Origin: CAYFLR01 sp964343805
GTDB lineage: Bacteria > Bdellovibrionota_B > Oligoflexia > CAYFLR01
Reading direction: 5' to 3'
Assembly: GCA_964343805.1 (NCBI GenBank)
Contig: CAYFLR010000033.1
Coordinates: 1 to 62,337, forward strand
DNA: 62,337 nucleotides
Below the pieces are notes generated by a model. It was not told where the DNA came from, searched no databases, and saw nothing but the letters and a program-made list of their open reading frames with translations. This document shows positions 54,755-62,337 of this stretch, one piece after another. How positions within the stretch are numbered: position 1 is the stretch's first letter; every line of letters begins with the position of its first letter. The position numbers and the translations under genes were made by a program.

Positions 54755-55150
54755 ATGAATAAAATTATTTCTGGTGTTTGTTTTCTATTTTGTTCCTTCA
54801 TATTGAGTTCTTCACTTTATGGCTTGGGTATTGGAAATTTAGGTAGTTTACCTGGTGGTATGGTGAGAAGTGCATTAACTCAAGGGAATAGACAACCTGT
54901 TCGAAGACCGGCACCCGCTCAACAACCAAGAACTGTAACTACAACAAGAACCGTGACCACTCAAAATCCTCAACCGGCGCAAATTCAGCAGCATAATGCA
55001 CCTGTTCAACGAGAAGTACAAACAGGAAATCAACATCTAAGAACCAGAGTAAAAAAGTTTAAGATGAAAGAAAGTGACGAGCTAGGCAATCGTTTTAAAG
55101 GTAAAAAGAAAAAAGATTTTAAAATTAAAGGATTTCGTTCAAAAAAATAA
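54755..55150 (+). CDS. Small secreted basic protein of unknown function
   Basis: GGGAGGGG precedes ATG 54755; the longer frame from 54698 is not needed. Sec signal of about 22 residues (ending SLYG). A Gln/Pro/Arg-rich middle with a repeated 'RTVTT' motif leads to a strongly basic tail (Lys/Arg about one third of the last 40 residues, ending KGFRSKK). Low-complexity throughout, with no recognised fold. Such basic tails bind nucleic acid or acidic polymers; here that is inference only. Confidence 0.55.
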   Translation: MNKIISGVCFLFCSFILSSSLYGLGIGNLGSLPGGMVRSALTQGNRQPVRRPAPAQQPRTVTTTRTVTTQNPQPAQIQQHNAPVQREVQTGNQHLRTRVKKFKMKESDELGNRFKGKKKKDFKIKGFRSKK

Positions 55151-55161
55151 GTAATCATTCC

Positions 55162-57498
55162 CTAACCGGAGGTGAACATGCCTCCGGCGATTCCCGTGAC
55201 TGAAATATTAAATAGTTTTTCTATGTTCCTTTCTAGGGCTATGATTTGGATTAAGTTAATGGGGTGAATGTAAGAGCTTCGTAGATAGATACTCTCTTCT
55301 AGCCATTTTTTATGAGATAGTATGTGTTTTTTTCCAGTGCAATAAAATAGCCAATCCCGAGTTAAAGAGTACTCTTTTTTAGATAACTTCCTGTACTTCT
55401 GTTCGATGTCTTTCGGTAAGGAGCTCGCCTTTAAATAGGTATTCCAAATGGGTAGATTTACGGTTGCCAAAGTATAGCTCACTTGCTTTGCCAAAGTGTA
55501 AAGTAATTTACTTCCTTGAAAATTCTGATGAGTTCTAACTTTTCTTTGGGAGAGAGATTCTCCCAGGCGGACCCTAAACCCCACCAAGCGGGAAGAACCA
55601 GTCTGTTTTGCACCCAGCATAAGACCCAAGGTATAGCTCTCAGGGATGAAAGCTCGATAGAAGATCCCCTGCGGCTGGGTCTGGATCCAATATTTAAAGT
55701 ATTGATCTTCATATAGGGAGTGGCTTTTTCTAAAACTTTTAGAAAATCCTCCTCCTCCAGGATGTTTTTATAATGAGCGCTTGAAAGTTTTGCGAACTGT
55801 CTAATTTCCTTTATGGGGGGACTTCCTGCCCGTTTTTTCAATGATTGATGGGCCACTTTTTCGATCTGACGTTGGAGGAGCTCAGGGGTGGCAAATATCC
55901 GGAAAACCACCTCTCCTTGAATCGTAGCCTTAAAATTACGAATGGCAGTAGTGGGCCACCAGGCCAACTGCTCTTCCACATCTCCACCTCCCCTAGCAAT
56001 GCTGCCTCCGGCTCCGTGAAAGAAAATGGGTTTCAGTTTGTATTTACGCAAAAGTTTATCGGTTTTATGCATGCAGTCTTTGATTAAAACACGGCTGGCT
56101 AGGATGCCGCTCTCTTTACTGGAATCAGAGTATCCCAACATAAGTTCAAATTGTTGGCCAAAGTGCTTTGTGTANNNNNNNNNNTTTGTTATTTTCCAGT
56201 ACCTCTTTAATGATTTTCTCGCAATTTTCTAACGCCACTCGATCCTCAAAAAGTGGGACCACAGGCAGAGATTGTGATAAATTTTGTTTGACTAAACTGT
56301 ATCCATTTAAAACATCTTGTGAGGTGGTGGTATGACTAATAATCAGAGCTCGACTATACCAAATGGCTTCCCCACCCTCTGCTACTTGAGAGAGTGTTTG
56401 AAGCATTCTGGCAATAGTTTTGGGCTTTTTTTGTTTGAGGGCTTTGCTAATGATACTTGCATCTTCTCGCAGCTCTAAAGGAATTACTAAACCAGGAAAA
56501 ATACTAAAGAGAGTTTGTATTTTTATCATCTCCATTGAGGGCTCATGGAGCAGTTGGTGGTAACTGCGTTTAGCCATAAAAAGATGCCTTTGAATATCTT
56601 TGACTCTTTGACCATCTTTGGGGGTTAGAGTGTCGAGGTTTTTCACCTTCTCTATCACTTTATCTATTTTTTTAGTTAAGGACTTTGATCTTGTTCTGAG
56701 TTTATCACAGGCGGATAAAAGTGAAATTTCCTGCCTCACCAGACTTAAATTATCTCTTAAATAGCGAGTGATATATCTACGTGAGAGCTGAAGGCTTTCC
56801 AGAAATTCTTTTTCAGTCACTCCAGGATGACCATCTTTATCGCCTCCTACCCAGGTGCGAAGAAAAACCTTTTGGCCTGCTAGATAGAGATGAATGAGGC
56901 GATCAATATTTTCAGGTTGGAGTGAGAGCGAGTAGATGTACTCTGCCTCATCATGAACGCTGGGCTTTTCTAAATTAGCGATGGGAATATTCCATACCAA
57001 ACGGAGGTAATGCTTAAGTCTGTTTTGAATGGTAGAAAAATTCTCTTCTAGGGCTCTTACCAGGAGTTTGATTATTTGATGAAAAAGAAAGACCATCTCC
57101 TTGGAGCGAACCTCAGTAGGATGGGCGGTCAATACAAGTACAATTCTTTCCAGATCCATTTTTTCAATGGCTTGAGGTCTCTTTTGTAATCTTGAACTGC
57201 GAAAAGCATATTCGCAGGCATTGATTAACTCCAGCATAATGGAGAAAGAACGGGCCAGAGTCAAAAGCTCGGGACTGGTCATTTTTCGAAATTTTTTTAA
57301 GCTACGGGCAAGTTCTTCTTCTACTTGGGATGCTGAAGCCTCTCTCAGAGCTTTGAATTTTAAGCGCAAACTTTCTATGCTTTTGTACTGCTTTTTACCG
57401 ATTTCCTCTTGGAGAATCTCACCAAATATTACCAGTGAATTTTTAACAAGCTGTCTGAGAAGTGGATTCAGGCCGTCAATCTTTTCCATGGATTTCAT
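55162..57498 (-). pseudogene. ppc: Phosphoenolpyruvate carboxylase, frameshifted and gapped, with an altered active-site loop
   Basis: Minus-strand PEPC in three pieces. N-terminal part: 'LVLTAHPTEVRSKEM' with catalytic His126 and 'RTWVGGDKDGHPGVT'. A 10-N gap (56175-56184) lies before 'QFELMLGYSDSSKESG'. The middle part has 'FHGAGGSIARGGG' and 'LRAIPWVLCWVQNRLVLPAW'. The C-terminal part ends 'TGIAGGMFTSG'. The middle frame runs into a stop near 55479 after 'ELIRIFKEV'; the correct continuation 'SKLLYTLAKQVSYTLATVNL' is one base over, near 55510 (GGAAGTAAA). The loop normally reads FHGRGGxxGRGG; the first Arg, needed for carboxylation in the well-studied enzyme, is Ala. The intact product would make oxaloacetate from PEP and bicarbonate. 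Confidence 0.85.
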
Positions 57499-57568
57499 TC
57501 CCTATTTTATAGTTTCATTGTATCTATTTGAAACTATAGCAGGAAAAGAGGGGGGATCCTATCAGTGT

Positions 57569-58399
57569 TTAAGGACTGGGAATTTGACCAGCACGACTGG
57601 CACGCTCGATCCAATCGGTAAATCGGGTGATATCAGTATAAATCCCAGTGTAACAACAATTACCTGTACAGTATCCTGGATCGGCCATACGAGAGGCTAC
57701 GCCAATGAGCCAAATCTGATTATTTATAAATACAGCGGCTGGACCACCTGAATCTCCTCGACAAAACCCTTTTTCATAGGTGTCAGAAATAAACTGAAAT
57801 TCACCATTGTTATAGATTTCATAGATGGAAGCATTGACAGATCGTAGTATTCCTACTCCAGGACGAACCACTTGTCCTACTGGAGTTGATCCAAATCCTG
57901 CTAAATAGATAGGCTCGTTTTTTTGCAAAGATCGGGGTAGGATAGGCATGGGGACAAAGTTACTGGGGGCAGGTTGTGGGAGAACAACAAGTCCAATGTC
58001 ATAAACCGGATAGCTGTAAGTACCATCATTCATTGCATTTTTGTTATAATCTTTATTTACGAATTTGTGGAGTGATTGAATTTTTGTGCTGTAATTAATA
58101 TTCGTTCCGAAAGAGATCTGAATAGCTTGGCCTTTAGATGCTTCATAACAGTGAGCAGCAGTGACTACACTTCTTCTTGTAATAAGAGTTCCACTGCAGA
58201 AGAACTGTCCTTGAGAGTCCAAAAGAGCCACTGTAGATTTGGCAAGGACATTGTCATGAGTTACTTCACCTCCACCCTGAATTTTTAACTCACTTTTGGT
58301 AGGTGACTCCGAACATTGAAACAATAAGAGTATTGATATTAGGGAAAGAGATAGGTAAGAAAATCCATTTAATTTCTTGTAGTTAATTATTACTTTCAA
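57569..58399 (-). CDS. Trypsin-like (S1) serine protease lipoprotein
   Basis: AGGAGG (inside the longer frame from 58426) directs the start to TTG 58399. A hydrophobic signal ends ISILLLFQC (Cys29). The complete S1 triad is visible: TAAHC (His83), YDIGLV (Asp134), CRGDSGGP (Ser217). 'IQGGGEVTHDN' lies where the activation IVGG site occurs, so proteolytic activation is possible. Six further cysteines ('CTGNCC') suggest disulfides. The protease should face the periplasm or outside, attached to a membrane. It has its own 252-bp upstream region. Confidence 0.92.
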   Translation of the reverse strand: MKVIINYKKLNGFSYLSLSLISILLLFQCSESPTKSELKIQGGGEVTHDNVLAKSTVALLDSQGQFFCSGTLITRRSVVTAAHCYEASKGQAIQISFGTNINYSTKIQSLHKFVNKDYNKNAMNDGTYSYPVYDIGLVVLPQPAPSNFVPMPILPRSLQKNEPIYLAGFGSTPVGQVVRPGVGILRSVNASIYEIYNNGEFQFISDTYEKGFCRGDSGGPAAVFINNQIWLIGVASRMADPGYCTGNCCYTGIYTDITRFTDWIERASRAGQIPSP

Positions 58400-58678
58400 G
58401 TTAACCTCCTGTAAATAAACATTCATTTTAGGAATTGTTTAAAACAGGGGGATCCTAGCATGGTAAAAAGCCAAATGCAAGTATAAAAAACAATAAAAAG
58501 GGGTTTGCTAATGTTAAAAAGTAGTGATTAAGGCGGGTTGGATGGGATGATTCAACCTTTCTTTCTGCGTACCTTATTGGTGTTAATAAATTTAAACAAT
58601 TCAGTTCTTGACGAAGGGTCAATTTCAATTTAGAAGATAGCCTAACAATTTTTACCTTAACATTTCATCGAGGTTTTT

Positions 58679-59518
58679 ATGTCTACAACCAAGAAACTGG
58701 TTCCTTCTTTTTTAGTATTTGTATTTTTATTTGCAATAACAGGGTGTAACACCATTCCAGAGGATGCTCCCTCTATCTTTTTTGAAGTTCAAGATGAGAT
58801 GGTTCAGATTGAAAAGTATAATATGGAAGCCCGTCTTCCTCAAACAACTGAGCTTATGAAGGATAAGTTTGAACATGCTGTAGCTCTTCTTAATGATGCT
58901 CCTAAGTTAGAACTTCCCTATAGCCGTGAATATTTAGAAAGCAAGGCGCTTGAAGAAGTAGAGGACGTTAGAAAGCTCTTGAATGAAGCTCGTTTGTCCA
59001 TTTACTTTATGCATCAATGGGATGAAGATATTAGTAAGTTCACAGATCCTAGAGTCCAAAATGTGAGAATCAAAAGCCTAGAGCAAAAAATTGAAACTTT
59101 GAGGAATCAAATTGCTGTTCAAGCGGATACCATTTCAAAGTTTAAAAATGTGCCTACCGTAAAGAAAATTCTATCCAGCTATGATATTCCCGTGGCCTTT
59201 TTTGAAACTAATCAGGTAAAACTCAATCTACAGGCAAGAAAGAATATCACTTCTTTAGCTAATACCCTCAAAAAGAACCCTTCTTTAAGTCTGAAGTTAA
59301 TGGGGGATTCTGATCCACGTGGACCGAAGTATATCAATAACAAACTGGCTTTAAAAAGGGCAGCTGCGGTTAAAAAGGTTTTATTGCAACAGGGCATTGC
59401 ACCTGAACAAATTTCCATTGAGACCCGAGTTATTCCTTCCATTGCTGGAGATGACAAATTATCTGACAACGAACTTCTTCTTAAAAGGAAGGTCGTAGCA
59501 CGTTTTCAGGTGAAATAA
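58679..59518 (+). CDS. OmpA-family lipoprotein with a helical linker
   Basis: GAGG precedes ATG 58679. The signal ends LFAITGC (Cys23). Residues 30-160 are helical and charged ('RVQNVRIKSLEQKIETLRNQ' coiled coil). From about 165 the OmpA/Pal peptidoglycan-binding domain follows: 'IPVAFFETNQVKLNLQARKN', LMGDSDPRG, 'NNKLALKRAAAVKKVLLQQG'. The conserved Asp/Arg pair that binds the peptidoglycan stem peptide occurs in DSDPRGPKYIN. A tether between outer membrane and cell wall is inferred. No tol/pal genes are nearby. Confidence 0.86.
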   Translation: MSTTKKLVPSFLVFVFLFAITGCNTIPEDAPSIFFEVQDEMVQIEKYNMEARLPQTTELMKDKFEHAVALLNDAPKLELPYSREYLESKALEEVEDVRKLLNEARLSIYFMHQWDEDISKFTDPRVQNVRIKSLEQKIETLRNQIAVQADTISKFKNVPTVKKILSSYDIPVAFFETNQVKLNLQARKNITSLANTLKKNPSLSLKLMGDSDPRGPKYINNKLALKRAAAVKKVLLQQGIAPEQISIETRVIPSIAGDDKLSDNELLLKRKVVARFQVK

Positions 59519-59526
59519 TTTTTTTA

Positions 59527-59555
59527 AGCTGGTTCTAAGGTAATTAGAGCCAGCT
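59527..59555. terminator. Hairpin after the OmpA lipoprotein gene
   Basis: AGCTGGTTCT pairs with AGAGCCAGCT (one G-T pair) around a 9-nt loop. There is only a weak T-run after it. Confidence 0.45.
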
Positions 59556-59655
59556 ATTCAGTTTTAAAATCAAACCATTCAGAACACCCTTCCTTCCATT
59601 TAATCAATAAGTCCGGCATAAGGGATAGGTTTTTAACCTTTTTTAGGAGATTCTT

Positions 59656-60567
59656 ATGCCTTCCAAAATTAAAATTTACCTTACATTTATTATTGGCCTA
59701 TTTTTTAGTTTGAATATTACAGCAGATGAACCCTTTGATGATAACCCCCAATATACCTTCAGCCTTAGAGGAAATGAAGAAGCTCCCAGTGGATTATTTA
59801 TCAAAACTTTTATTTTCCAAATAAGGGCAGAAGAAAAAATAAATTTCCCCAATCTCTATCCTGACTATGGAAATAGATTGGCTCTTTTCTATCTGACGGG
59901 GGGAAAAGATTTGGTGATAGAGATCAATTATGAGCGACTTAATTTTAAAGGGATTAATGGGCGTAATCCGAAAAGGGTCACTCTCTTCTATCAGATGGAT
60001 AATGATGAAACTAAAAACCTTGAAATGGAATTGGAATACTCTAGGGAAGAATTCTATCAGGCCAAAACACGATTGAGTCTGCCATCTAATATAAAAAAGT
60101 CTTTAAAGATTTGGTTTCTTTATGAAGATCTTGAGGGTAAAAGAGTTGAAGATAAGTATCAAGGAAAGCCTTATTTCTTTACCGTATTAGAGGAAAAGTG
60201 TGATAACTGGTTGAATATGTTTGCACCTTCTGAGTCTAACAGTTGGCAGTCACCTAATCTTAAATACTCATTAAAGGCGGGCACGGTGCTTTGTGTTAAT
60301 TACAGTGTGAAACGTGCCTATGCTCTGGGAGCCCATAGCGTGGGTAAGTATGGATTTACTATCCATCCTGCTGGAAGTCCTGAGTATATTTTGAGAGATA
60401 GGTGGGGAAACAAATTAATGCAGGCATCTAGTAGTAAGCTCATTATACTTCCTTCGAACGTCTCATCTATGCAGCTCTGGTTTTATATCCAATCTTATGG
60501 GATTTTCCAATATTGGGATTCTAACTACGGAAAAGATTACTGGTTAAACTTAATAGAGTCTAGGTAG
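59656..60567 (+). CDS. Secreted protein resembling DUF6209
   Basis: AGGAGATTC precedes ATG 59656. Sec signal of about 24 residues (ending ITA). A mostly beta protein; the C-terminal segment 'MQLWFYIQSYGIFQYWDSNYGKDYW' (in pieces) matches the LWF...YDSNYGxNY pattern of DUF6209, and 'KAGTVLCVNYSVKRAY' precedes it as in that family. Two cysteines may pair. DUF6209 proteins are secreted and of unknown function. No neighbour indicates a role. Confidence 0.6.
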   Translation: MPSKIKIYLTFIIGLFFSLNITADEPFDDNPQYTFSLRGNEEAPSGLFIKTFIFQIRAEEKINFPNLYPDYGNRLALFYLTGGKDLVIEINYERLNFKGINGRNPKRVTLFYQMDNDETKNLEMELEYSREEFYQAKTRLSLPSNIKKSLKIWFLYEDLEGKRVEDKYQGKPYFFTVLEEKCDNWLNMFAPSESNSWQSPNLKYSLKAGTVLCVNYSVKRAYALGAHSVGKYGFTIHPAGSPEYILRDRWGNKLMQASSSKLIILPSNVSSMQLWFYIQSYGIFQYWDSNYGKDYWLNLIESR

Positions 60568-60583
60568 GAAGTGAGAGCTGGGT

Positions 60584-60825
60584 TTACAAAATAATACTTT
60601 TTATATTTGATAGAAGCTGCTGAAAGAGGGGTAAATTAATGAGCTCCTCATCACTTAAGTCCTGCCAAAGGTCTCTCTCTGTTGTGATTCCTAGTAGTAT
60701 CCCACTTTGAGGTAGGTTATAAATAGCCTTTTTAGTTGGAATCTATTATACCTGTCTTTATCAGGATGGACCACAAACAACCTGATTGGATATAAGAGTT
60801 TATGCCCACTTTTCCTTACTTCCAT
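60584..60825 (-). pseudogene. Possible small frameshifted gene remnant
   Basis: Between 60567 and 60924 the minus strand reads protein-like in two frames. From ATG 60825: 'KLLYPIRLFVVHPDKDRYNR' and FQLK. Then, one base over at a run of five As (about 60730), 'KAIYNLPQSGILLGITTERD' and 'LWQDLSDEELINLPLFQQLL' to TAA 60584-60586. Adding one base joins them into about 80 residues. No Shine-Dalgarno is evident. Weakly supported. Confidence 0.3.
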
Positions 60826-60923
60826 TCTAAAAAGTCTTGAACCGATATATTTAAATAGTTAAAGTTTTGTAGCTCAATCATTCAATTAAAATGTCAAGAA
60901 ACATATTAGAGGAGGGGTGGAGG

Positions 60924-62153
60924 ATGAACCTTTTAAACTTGGTACTTTGCGCGTTCTTAGTTTTTACTTTTCTCAGTTGCGATGGTGTCTTGGACCAGTC
61001 AAATAGTAATAATAACTCTACCTCACCCAAGCCTATTATGGTGGGAAATAATCAAAAACTAGACAAAAGCCGACTCGATCAAATAGCCAGTCAATTAAAG
61101 AAGGCAGAGTTTGAAGGTGAAGAGCGAACAATCAAAGATGATGATCAGGTGGTTGGGGCGAATTCAGCCAGTCGGCATGTGGTGAGTCGAACCGACGATG
61201 ATGACACCATTGCAAGTTCTACTGGTAATGAAAATAACAATGTGGGAGAAAGAAACCAAACATTCGTTAAACCCTGGCATACCGGTGTTATAGGGTGTTA
61301 TGGAGTTTCATTCTCTTCTAATAGTGACTTTGATAGCTATAATTCAACCACAGGGAAAAAGAAATTAGGAAACGGAAGCATAATCAGTTTAATGCCCGAT
61401 TCCCCTATTACCTTGAGTGGTAATGTGACTGTTAAAGGGGATGTGATGACCTACGGTAAGAATAGTGATATTACCTTGACCAGTAACTCAGATATAGCAG
61501 GTCCTGCTAAAAAACGTGTAGTTCGATCTACTGGCAAAATTACTACCAAAGGTAATGCAGATATCGATGGTCCTACCGCTGAAAATGCTGAAGCCGTCAG
61601 TTTCGATAATAATTGCGACCCATTAGATTTAGCTACCTTATTTAAAGATGTGAAAGCAGGTAAGACCGCCACTGATGAATTGATTGTTGCTGGAAATGAT
61701 GAGGAAACCCTTCAATCTGGAGTCTATCATTATAAGAAAGTATCCATCACTAGCAATGCTACTTTGACCTTAGAGGGTCCAGGTGAATTTATTTTCTTTG
61801 TGGCGGATGAGGGTGAATTTACTATAAGTGGTAATGCCAGTTTTAATATTTCCAAGAAAGCCACTTTAAGTGTTTATGCCACAGGTAAAGTTAATATTTC
61901 AGGAAATGGAATGGTCAATGAAAATGTTCCCGCTGACTTTGTTATTATGTCAGCCTACAAAGGTTCAGGTGAAGGGGTTAAAGTCGGTGGCAATAGTGAC
62001 TTTGTAGGAGTAATTTACGCTCCCTATACTGAGGTGCATTTTACTAGCAATGGAACGATGATGGGGGCTGTGAGAGGTAAAAAAGTTGTTAACTCAGGTA
62101 ATTTTACTCTGCTTTATGATGAGGCTTTAGGCAGCCTCTACAAAGCCAATTAG
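60924..62153 (+). CDS. Lipoprotein with a DUF7305-like repetitive beta domain
   Basis: GGTGGAGG precedes ATG 60924; ATG 60891 is in frame but lacks a site. The signal ends VFTFLSC (Cys19). An Asn/Ser/Asp linker leads to a repetitive beta solenoid ('LSGNVTVKGDVMTYGKNSD', 'TISGNASFNISKKATLSVYA') and the terminal 'VGGNSDFVGVIYAPYTEVHF', 'MMGAVRGKKVVNSGNFTLLY' with DEAL. This closely follows DUF7305, found in adhesin- and pilus-associated surface proteins ('GAIYAP', 'SGNG', 'HYDEAL'). A surface polymer or adhesin role is inferred. Confidence 0.7.
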   Translation: MNLLNLVLCAFLVFTFLSCDGVLDQSNSNNNSTSPKPIMVGNNQKLDKSRLDQIASQLKKAEFEGEERTIKDDDQVVGANSASRHVVSRTDDDDTIASSTGNENNNVGERNQTFVKPWHTGVIGCYGVSFSSNSDFDSYNSTTGKKKLGNGSIISLMPDSPITLSGNVTVKGDVMTYGKNSDITLTSNSDIAGPAKKRVVRSTGKITTKGNADIDGPTAENAEAVSFDNNCDPLDLATLFKDVKAGKTATDELIVAGNDEETLQSGVYHYKKVSITSNATLTLEGPGEFIFFVADEGEFTISGNASFNISKKATLSVYATGKVNISGNGMVNENVPADFVIMSAYKGSGEGVKVGGNSDFVGVIYAPYTEVHFTSNGTMMGAVRGKKVVNSGNFTLLYDEALGSLYKAN

Positions 62154-62172
62154 TTGGCTTCCCTAAACCACC

Positions 62173-62337
62173 ATCCACTGTGTTGACTTCAAAAACCACT
62201 TCAAGTCCGTACATATAGTGTACTGTCCTTTCGTGGTTTTCTCGTCGCCTTGTGGCTGGCGGTTTATGTTTGCCAACCCACTATCCACTGTGTTGACTTC
62301 AAAAACCACTTCAAGTCCGTACATATAGTGTACTGTC
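62173..62337. repeat. 55-bp structured direct repeat, period 110 bp, cut by the window edge
   Basis: 62173-62227 and 62283-62337 are identical. Each copy has two dyads: GACTT/AAGTC and GTACA/TGTAC around TATAG. The intervening 55 bp is unique here. A tandem or dispersed repeat continuing past the window is likely; there are too few copies for CRISPR. Confidence 0.75.

Noticed and set aside
55479..55530. Programmed -1 frameshift in PEP carboxylase
   Set aside because: No X XXY YYZ slippery heptamer or following stem is seen at the switch; a lost base in a short A run explains it more simply.
62173..62337. CRISPR repeat-spacer unit
   Set aside because: Only two 55-bp copies with a 55-bp interval; too long and too few, and no cas genes nearby.

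Overview
This AT-rich, 62-kb draft scaffold carries ten runs of N, several of them inside genes. It looks like a free-living or predatory Gram-negative bacterium of the Bdellovibrionota type. That placement is an inference from four things: a TIGR02147-family protein, the very high density of Sec and lipoprotein signal peptides, NC-type lipoboxes (NC, QNC, NNC), and many OmpA and beta-barrel proteins. Roughly four genes in five encode exported proteins, and nearly half are lipoproteins. TTG starts preceded by good Shine-Dalgarno (SD) sequences recur.

Region by region. 1-9.2 kb: an unknown C-terminal fragment, a SUMF1-like lipoprotein, a lipoprotein with a putative Ig-like domain, three tandem paralogous lipoproteins with a fibrinogen-like YCDxxxxGGGW domain, a TIGR02147 protein, and a FliN remnant. 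9.2-16.6 kb: small exported proteins, one with a nucleotidyltransferase-like motif. 16.6-18.2 kb: a REP-associated (Y1/HUH) transposase gene between perfect 26-bp inverted repeats, abutting a broken S74 tail-fibre-type gene. 18.2-24.8 kb: a GIDE-domain protein, an FN3/chitobiase-type lipoprotein, an OmpA-type porin and a VCBS/FG-GAP lipoprotein, several crossed by assembly gaps. 25.2-28.9 kb: a secreted Pro-rich protein with a bacteriocin-leader-like motif, a zinc peptidase, a glycerophosphodiesterase, an outer-membrane barrel and a periplasmic C39 peptidase. 29-33.3 kb: a metallopeptidase lipoprotein, a TetR repressor with three operator-like palindromes, and a calcineurin-type phosphoesterase. 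33.3-33.8 kb: a GC-rich 62-bp nested-palindrome array flanked by inverted GC repeats.

33.9-44.7 kb: large lipoproteins of unknown function, a GAPDH resembling the ArsJ-associated type, a TPM-domain protein, and two lipoprotein genes each carrying one in-frame stop just after the lipobox cysteine. 44.7-49.9 kb: an M48-like lipoprotein, MoxR, DUF58 and TgpA-like transglutaminase operon. 49.8-54.5 kb: a minus-strand set with a secreted kinase-like protein, a chitobiase-type lipoprotein, a large repeat-propeller lipoprotein and a barrel. 54.7-62.3 kb: a basic secreted protein, PEP carboxylase (frameshifted and gapped), a trypsin-like lipoprotein, an OmpA lipoprotein, a DUF6209-like protein, a DUF7305-like lipoprotein, and a structured direct repeat at the window edge.

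Functionally the window reads as an envelope and surface inventory: adhesin-like lipoproteins, four candidate extracytoplasmic proteases besides C39, porins, and the MoxR/DUF58/transglutaminase module. Only two central metabolic enzymes (GAPDH and PEP carboxylase) are embedded in it. No tRNA, rRNA or CRISPR array was recognised.
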